Of a DNA stretch of 64,000 bases, positions 58,495 through 64,000 are shown piece by piece (position 1 is the first letter of the stretch; each line of letters begins with the position of its first letter). Both the position numbers and the translations under genes were made by a program. Under the pieces are notes generated by a model that did no database searches, was not told the DNA's origin, and was given only the letters and a program-made list of their open reading frames with translations. This DNA comes from Symbiodinium microadriaticum (lineage: Eukaryota > Sar > Dinophyceae > Suessiales > Symbiodiniaceae): positions 873,585 to 937,584 of the forward strand of contig LSRX01000055.1 in NCBI GenBank assembly GCA_001939145.1, read 5' to 3'.

Positions 58495-61280
58495 CTGGAC
58501 TTGTGAGTGACCACAAAGTAGAATGTCAAAGAAGCAGAAGTACAAATAACGGTGTAGATAAACCTAAACCCTAAACCCTAAAGGTGTCTTCGGGGTTTGG
58601 TCCTGGTCGCGTGGCTCCTATGACTCCTATGCCCACTGAAGCTGAAAACACATAATTCCACCCCAGGAAACCACAAACCCCAAACACTTAAATAAACCTC
58701 TCAACTGCACAAGCCCTAAAACTCAAATCCCTGACACCTGAACCGTGAACCCTCAACCCTAAACCTCAAACTTAAACTGCTTGCAATGTCGGGCGCGATG
58801 GCCATGATGCCCAAATACAGAATTGATCCACTGAGCCGGTTCGGTGTGTATCCGTAGACCTTGGCGACTGAAAGAATACAGCCATGTGGCTTTTTATGGG
58901 TCTGACAGGCTTATGGCTCAGGAAATGTAACAGGGATTGACCCAAGGCTTGTAGGATGAACGGATATAGTAAGTATGCCTAGATTGAGCCAACAGGCTAG
59001 AGCGGCTTCAGAACCAAACATGCCTACGCTATGCAAAGCAACCTTTTCAAGTTGCTGCAGCTCTGGTTCAACACCCTCAGGGTCCAAGTACTCCTTATCA
59101 TGGAACTTCTAGGGACTTTTTTAAAGGGTATCAAAAACCCATAAATAAGGACTACTTGGACCCTTCATGCGAGTACATGGCCTGAAAGAAAAGTCTTTTT
59201 CGTGCACCGGAGAGTTTGCCCGACGGCTGTTGAATGTTCCACTGGCGAAAAGTGTCCAGTGCTACGTACGTCGGACATTAAACAAAGGGATCCGGCTCCT
59301 TCAAATTAGGGGCGTAATCATATGGAGGATCCCAGTGTTAAAGGTCTGTATATATACTGGGCTCCGTAGTTTCCAAAATCTCAAATTGAGCAACAAAATT
59401 GTTACTGCCGGTGCAGCTTCAGCACTACATCGTTCTCCAGTGATGCAGTCAGGCCCATCACAACGGCTTCGATCACCACGGCAATCACCGAAACCAGGAC
59501 ATCTAGACATCCCGTACAGCATCGCCTTCGCAGACGAAAGACGATCCAGAGAAAAATTTGGGCAAAAACAGGTCCAACCACCAGCCACTGCGTAAACGCT
59601 TGGACTGCACCAGCAATCCGCTCATCGTCTGTCTCATAGGTGAAGCTGCGGTCAAGGAAAAACCACAGCACTGGGGCATTCAGCTGTACCATGCGGGAGT
59701 ATGAAAAACCTTCCTTGGTTTTGTTTAGACATGAATATATATAGGCCTTCCATAATTAGAATAGTGGCTGGAAACGGCATAACAAGGACCCTCAAGGCAT
59801 AGCTTCGGCAAGTATCTCCATATTCATTCAGGCCCGACGAGGGTTTTTATTTTTTGCTAGCGACAGTTCCATAAGCACAGCCATGAACGTGCAAAGGCCC
59901 ACATAGATTCATGAACCCTAGGGGATCCCCTCGGCACTGAACCCTGGACCCCGAACCCGCAAAAGATGTACTGCTTTGGGAGTGCTCGACATAAGCACCC
60001 GGCATGTTCCCTTGGACGTGCAGCAATGCATGCTGCACCATAAACCCTAAACCCTATATATACACCCTACAAGACTTCACTAGAGGGCCACCCCCAACAT
60101 TTTTTACTCGTTATTACTTGTTAAGTCCTCTGATACTGTACCCATAGGCCCCTTATGGTTTATGTTTGGAGTCCTACAAGGTAATCCCGAAAAGGAACTA
60201 CTTAGGGGCCTGTGGGTAGTTCATGTAATGGCGCTAAGCCGTGCGCCTTCGAGGCCTGTGGAGTGATGCAAACTTGGAAGAGGCTCAGCCTTCCCATTTG
60301 CTGCTTGGCCGTTCTTCATGGTGATTCATGGCTATGTTGTTCATACATATACATATAAATACATAAATAAATAAATAAATAAATAAATAAATATATATAT
60401 ATATATATATGAATGAATGGTGTGTGTGTATATATATATATATGTATGTATGCATATACGTGGCTAGTATACGTGTGTGTGTGTCTGTGTGTGGGGCATG
60501 AACAGATGGACTGCAGTATTGGGCATAACCTGATTAATCAACTTCCGCAGGGAACCAACCAAGCGAGAAATAACACAAAAAAAAAAAAAAAAACACATCT
60601 TGGGCTTCCTGCAGTGTACCATTAGCCCTAACAGCCTTAACGCCTAAATCTTTGAAACCACCTAGACCCCCCCCCCCCCCAACTAACCCCAAATACCCTT
60701 TGTTCCAGACCATGCGGGCATTGTTGCAGGGTACATTGGGGCTCTTGGCAAGCTGCCTTCGTAATCTGGCGAAGGAGAGCATCTTGTACCACCTTTCGCA
60801 CACAAAGATCAAACTCCTCGATCGAACCGAACCAAACGGTGATGCATCGAAGAAGGATGTCCCGGTCGCACCTGGGGAGCCAATACAGTAAGCCAATGGC
60901 TAGTGCTGGTATTATGTACACTGGTGTTCCCCATAGTTTGCTTTCTTGGGGGCATGAGGAAATAATTCTCCAACTTTACGGAAGTTAGTGTGGCAAAGTG
61001 TTCTGTTCAGCAGGATCTAGAAGGGATCATAGAACTGAATCTGTATGGTTCCTGCGTTCCGTCCAAGGCATAAAGCAGCAACGCCATGAACATCCGGGCA
61101 ACACGAGTGGATGTGCGGGCTTCCTCTCACAGCACCAGCTGCGAGCATGCTCGATCCGGAACTCACTGAGCTGCTGCTTCATTACGTCCTTCGCTGGCAC
61201 TCGGGTGACCACATGGCATCTTGGGGAATTGGGGATGTCCGATTGTGTGTAAAGTGTGTGGGTGGGCTGCCCAAGATACA
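58341..61280 (-). CDS. unrecognised, probably multi-pass membrane protein gene
   Basis: Four minus-strand exon islands (61,105-61,280; 60,757-60,871; 59,415-59,683; 58,341-58,494), longer than those of the genes to the left. The peptides include a Cys-rich stretch (ARSWCCERKPAHPLVLP), a charged segment (CDRDILLRCITVWFGSIEEF), and strongly hydrophobic stretches (WLVVGPVFAQIFLWIVF; VLVSVIAVVIEAVVMGL). Transporter- or channel-like topology is an inference from hydrophobicity. No family is recognised. Start, stop and several junction phases are unresolved. Confidence 0.5.
59090..59163. mobile_element. palindromic element, family N
   Basis: GGGTCCAAGTACTCCTTATC and the inverse ATAAGGACTACTTGGACCC, 74 bp. 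In an intron of the membrane-protein gene. Confidence 0.7.
59415..59683 (-). CDS. membrane-protein gene exon with two hydrophobic segments
   Basis: About 89 codons after acceptor CATGGTACAG. Begins LNAPVLWFFLDRSFTYETDD, then two hydrophobic stretches separated by a basic RLRRRCC loop, as in a helical hairpin. GC donor CT|GCACCG. The antisense frame is also open but less membrane-like. Confidence 0.6.
60140..60217. mobile_element. palindromic element, family F (copy 3)
   Basis: ACCCATAGGCCCCTTATGGT...GGAACTACTTAGGGGCCTGT, ending in GGGT. Confidence 0.7.
60345..60445. repeat. (AAAT)n(AT)n microsatellites
   Basis: AAATAAAT run into TATATA, then a second AT/GT run. An A17-type run lies at about 60,577-60,593 and a C14-type run at 60,667-60,680. 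Confidence 0.93.
60757..60871 (-). CDS. membrane-protein gene exon: CDRDILLRCITVWFGSIEEF
   Basis: One base plus 38 codons, continuing DLCVRKVVQDALLRQITK to a GC donor AAG|GCAGCT. Acceptor ATTGGCTCCCCAG. A strong exon: fully open, non-repetitive, with clear edges. Confidence 0.7.
61105..61280 (-). CDS. membrane-protein gene exon: RCHVVTRVPAKDVMKQQLSE
   Basis: About 58 codons from acceptor GAGAGTGCAG through FRIEHARSWCCERKPAHP. The donor is uncertain: GT at 61,104 leaves a phase mismatch with the next exon. Confidence 0.6.
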
Positions 61281-61607
61281 CTGCACTCTCCGGCCCAGAC
61301 TAGCAGGATTGCTTTGGTCTGTCTAGAACAGCAACCGTGGCTTCTTTCTTCCGGCTACGATCGTTTGTGACTGCAGGATCTTGAGCATGAAATCTGTCAA
61401 CCAAAAACGGGAACTAGTCGAGGTAGGCCCAGGAATGTTACAACCCCCGCGAACGCCGTTTAGGGCTTAGGGGTTTAGGGCCTAGGATTACATCTCCCAA
61501 ATGCAATCAAGCCCTAAGCCCGGATTGCCTAAACCGTGAAACTTTTGACCCGAAACCCTTGCACCTTCCAACAACCCTAAACCCTAAACTCGAACACCCA
61601 AATCTAT

Positions 61608-61699
61608 CCTGGGGCTCCAAATAGCCCAAAGTAGGTACTATTTACAGACTTTAGACCCCAAAGTAGGTACTCTTTGTATATGTACTTGGAGCCCTAGGG
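61608..61699. mobile_element. palindromic element, family G (copy 3)
   Basis: CCTGGGGCTCCAAATAGCCC...TACTTGGAGCCCTAGGG, flanked by TAT on each side. Confidence 0.75.
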
Positions 61700-61751
61700 T
61701 ATAGCCCCAAATCCAATGGGCATGGAAAGTATAAACACGTGTTCCCATCAG

Positions 61752-61817
61752 GTGCACCCAAGCTTCGACGTCCCGCCAGGAGGCTCGCATTACGTGCGCC
61801 ACGAGTGTGAAGCAAAG
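61752..61817 (+). CDS. possible plus-strand exon: VHPSFDVPPGGSHYVRHECE
   Basis: 22 codons after acceptor GTTCCCATCAG on the plus strand, ending ...EAK near a GA site or running on to a GT donor after QAC. Protein-like, GC-rich third positions. The minus strand is open too, in a less convincing frame. If real, it is a gene on the opposite strand from its neighbours. Confidence 0.4.
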
Positions 61818-61861
61818 GATAAGACCCAGGCCTGTGTGGATGGCTTTAACATCGGGGCCTT

Positions 61862-62035
61862 AATAATTAGAATAGGGTTTAGGACTTAGGATTCAGGGTT
61901 TAGGGTTTAGGGTTTTAGGGTTTAGGGTGTAGGGTTTAGGGTAAGAGTTAGAATAGGGTTTAGGACTTAGGGTTCAGGGTTTCGAACAGGGTTTAGGGTC
62001 AAGAGGGTTCAGGGGTTCTTTTGATGGCTTCAACA
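61862..62035. repeat. TTTAGGG tract with GAATAGGGTTTAGGACTTAGG duplicated
   Basis: Two direct copies of an AATAGGGTTTAGGACTTAG string about 85 bp apart, bracketed by GGGGCCTTAA (61,856) and GGGGTCTTAA (about 62,038). Confidence 0.75.
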
Positions 62036-62082
62036 TAGGGGTCTTAACAACTTGGGGGCTGCATACCCTAACGCCAATTCGC

Positions 62083-62191
62083 TTAACCTTTTCAATTATG
62101 GCAATTAGGTTGATACAAATCCCAAAAGGTTAAGAATTAACCTTTTCAATTATAGCAACTACCAGGTTTATGGAAACGCCAAAAGGTTAAA
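62083..62191. repeat. tandem pair of palindromic units, family J
   Basis: Two units each run from TTAACCTTTTCAATTAT(G/A)GCAA to CCAAAAGGTTAA. Each unit is itself a palindrome, so the pair can form one long or two short hairpins. Confidence 0.65.
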
Positions 62192-62376
62192 GGTTACCTA
62201 CTCAGCTGCACATTTACTTGTGAACGGCGCGTTGTCGTTGCAGCCATGCCAAAGTAAAGGTAGTAGCAGGCAAGATACCAACCAATGCGAGCTCAATATT
62301 ATATACTAAAACCCTGTCTACCCTAAACCCAAAACGCAAACCCTAGACCCTAAACTAGTTCCTGGTCGGGATAGAA

Positions 62377-62663
62377 TTAAGAACGACTTTCATATTCCTT
62401 ATTGAGTTTAAGTACCATAGAAATTGTAAAATGCTACCCAATAATGACAAAGAAAATTAAACGAACAAGACACAACCAACACGGAGGCCTACCGCAGAAG
62501 ACGGTTACTAGCGCTCCTTTTCTAGTCATGTCTTGAGCCAAATACACAATTCTCTTCAAGTGAAACTTACATGCAAGACAGCCTACGCGCACTAGCCTAG
62601 GGGTACAAGGTAGCTATGCTTTACTACACCACTACCAGGTGCAAAGGGGTCGTTATTTCTTAA
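62377..62663 (-). repeat. putative LTR of the Ty1/copia element
   Basis: On the minus strand, a purine-rich tract (GGCGAGGGGGGAG) follows the pol stop by about 330 bp, and then TTAAGAAATAACGAC begins. About 285 bp later GTCGTTCTTAA closes it as a short inverted repeat, as LTRs often have. The second LTR is outside the window, so this cannot be confirmed by pairing. Confidence 0.45.
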
Positions 62664-62997
62664 CTCCCCCCTCGCCGTGCACATTGTAGTGCGGCTGGCT
62701 GGGGCCCTCTTCACCGACGCCAAAATGGCTTCATGCCGGAGTTAGGGCGTGCAAGCGGGGACTGCGGCGCGGGCACCTCGCGCGACGTTGCTGTTGCGGG
62801 CGCCGAAGGCTGCTCCCCTTACTTGCTCGGACTGGCGACTTCGGGTCAAATAGAAACAGACGCATCTTTAGGATGCGTTTCTGGAACTACACCAATCAAC
62901 TTGAAAACAACGGACACAACCAACATCTCGAGCAGCAAAGCGGCCCCTTGCCCCGAAGGGTCTGGGCGCTGCTCCTTACTAGAGCTGCACGCGGCCC

Positions 62998-64000
62998 CTA
63001 CTTCTTAGAAGACTTGGGCGCTGCCCCTGGCTTTGATGACAGCACGCGTTTGTCAACAAGCTCTTTGGGCATCTTGGTGCGTAGCCCTAGCAATCGGATC
63101 GCACTATCCCACTTGGCAGGAGGGAGCTGCTTTGTGAAGATGTCTGCCGCCTGAAGGTTGGTATCAATGTACTGAACATCAACACCAGAGCCTTCTTCGA
63201 ACTGCTCTGCTAGGCAAGACAAATTCACCTTGTGCGTCCGGGAGATGTGGCGAAGCTTCGCGGAAAAACCTTTGCGAGCTATCAAGATAGTCGCCTGGTT
63301 ATCCTCATGCACCGTCATCTGCATTGTTCTGCCCAGAAGCGTATCCCACAAACTTAACGCTGGGAGTCCCTCACTGTAAAGTGAGTGGGCCAAAGACACT
63401 ATCTCAGATTCCGTAGTGGATCTGGATGTTGAGGTCTGGCGCTTACTAACCCAGGCTAAAGGGAAGAACGTATTAGGGCCCGCTAGTACTAAGTACCCCC
63501 CTGAGGTGCTGCGTGCGTGGGCCTTCTCGCCGGCAAAGTCAGCATCTACATACAAAGACAGCTTGAGGTCATCCGGGCAGTCGTCGACGTGCCCCACAAG
63601 GCGATGCAACTTTGTGCTGTCAATGTAGCAGATGAGACGGTGTGCCTGGCGATCGTTGTTGCGGCTCCACTTTTGCACACACGTCGCTAAGTCACCAATG
63701 GGCTTGATGATGTCTGGGCGCGACAGCCGCCCCAACCACAGCGCTTTCATCAGCAACTTACAAGCGGCGGGCGCAAGCTCACCTGTGACTTCATCATCAG
63801 ATGGCGGCAGCGACCCCTCAGGGCAAAAGGGCGTCTGAACGTTCTTAAGCTTCTTAGAACCGGTCAACGAGAGGTAGAGGTCTACTGTTTGCTGGGCGTA
63901 GTCTACCATATCGAAGGCCATAGCGTTCTTAGATGCAGAGACGGACGGCATGTCTTCTGCTTCGCTCCCTACATCTACGATGTAGTGGTTGCGGCCTAAA
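62998..64000 (-). CDS. Ty1/copia pol polyprotein, C-terminal part (RT end and RNase H), partial
   Basis: Open from the window edge to TAG at 62,998-63,000, about 334 codons. An internal ATG is at 63,951, but the frame continues upstream, so it is a partial ORF. Copia landmarks in order: MKALWLGRLSRPDI, SLYVDADFAGE (first RNase H Asp), STSGGYLVL, SRSTTESEIVSLAHS (Glu), HEDNQATI (Asp), LRHISRTHKVNLSCL, ADIFTKQLPP. The RNase H removes the RNA template during reverse transcription in cytoplasmic particles. The C-terminal tail is Lys/Ser-rich. No frameshift or stop seen. Confidence 0.95.
   Translation of the reverse strand, partial: LGRNHYIVDVGSEAEDMPSVSASKNAMAFDMVDYAQQTVDLYLSLTGSKKLKNVQTPFCPEGSLPPSDDEVTGELAPAACKLLMKALWLGRLSRPDIIKPIGDLATCVQKWSRNNDRQAHRLICYIDSTKLHRLVGHVDDCPDDLKLSLYVDADFAGEKAHARSTSGGYLVLAGPNTFFPLAWVSKRQTSTSRSTTESEIVSLAHSLYSEGLPALSLWDTLLGRTMQMTVHEDNQATILIARKGFSAKLRHISRTHKVNLSCLAEQFEEGSGVDVQYIDTNLQAADIFTKQLPPAKWDSAIRLLGLRTKMPKELVDKRVLSSKPGAAPKSSKK

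Larger units (their letters stand above)
62377..64000 (-). mobile_element. 3' part of a Ty1/copia LTR retrotransposon
   Basis: Contains the RNase H end of pol, a purine-rich tract and a putative LTR. The 5' part (gag, protease, integrase, most of reverse transcriptase) lies beyond the right edge. The pol frame is uninterrupted over 1 kb, so the insertion may be fairly young. Confidence 0.8.

Noticed and set aside
62733-63154. Plus-strand frames of about 90 codons near the retroelement
   Set aside because: They overlap the retroelement's pol end and untranslated region in antisense and have no motif.

Overview
The window looks like dinoflagellate nuclear DNA, probably from a symbiodiniacean or a relative. 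Three things point there. The TTTAGGG/CCCTAAA telomere-type motif is strewn through the whole window. Introns use GC and GA donors as well as GT. A dinoflagellate-style Ty1/copia pol lies at the right edge. Coding sequence is cut into tiny exons inside long, repeat-filled introns, so most of the longer open frames are low-complexity or antisense artefacts. I found exons by translating short islands between intron signals and by checking that reading phase carries across junctions. No rRNA, tRNA or CRISPR array was seen.

Layout: nearly everything I can support as coding is on the minus strand, consistent with a head-to-tail gene array. (1) From 33,060 leftward to at least 5,732 lies the N-terminal part of SMC4, the condensin ATPase. 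About 30 exons of 13-75 bp (about 1.49 kb of coding sequence) are spread over 27 kb. They encode an acidic N-terminus, Walker A, the signature strings VDLDHNRFLILQ and EVEQISLMKPK, and the start of the first coiled coil. The hinge and C-terminal ATPase half are not found, so the gene either leaves the window on the left or has unrecognised exons in 1-5,700. (2) From about 57,239 to a stop at 33,568 lies a second minus-strand gene of more than 20 mini-exons that I cannot name. It ends about 0.5 kb upstream of the SMC4 ATG. (3) From 61,280 to 58,341 lie exons of an unnamed, probably multi-pass membrane protein. (4) From 62,377 to the right edge is the 3' part of a Ty1/copia retrotransposon (RNase H end of pol plus a putative LTR). 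A possible plus-strand exon sits at 61,752-61,817.

The non-coding DNA is unusually structured. Many small palindromic elements of about 80-130 bp occur in more than a dozen families. Two families show clear 2-bp target duplications, one element is nested inside another, and one copy has an internally amplified unit. The telomere-type tracts are also polarised. Exons tend to have CCCTAAA-type sequence on their left and TTTAGGG-type on their right. Read in the coding sense, many introns therefore begin with TTTAGGG and end with CCCTAAA, so their two ends are complementary. Four of the five single-N gaps are flanked by direct duplications that look like unmerged contig ends.
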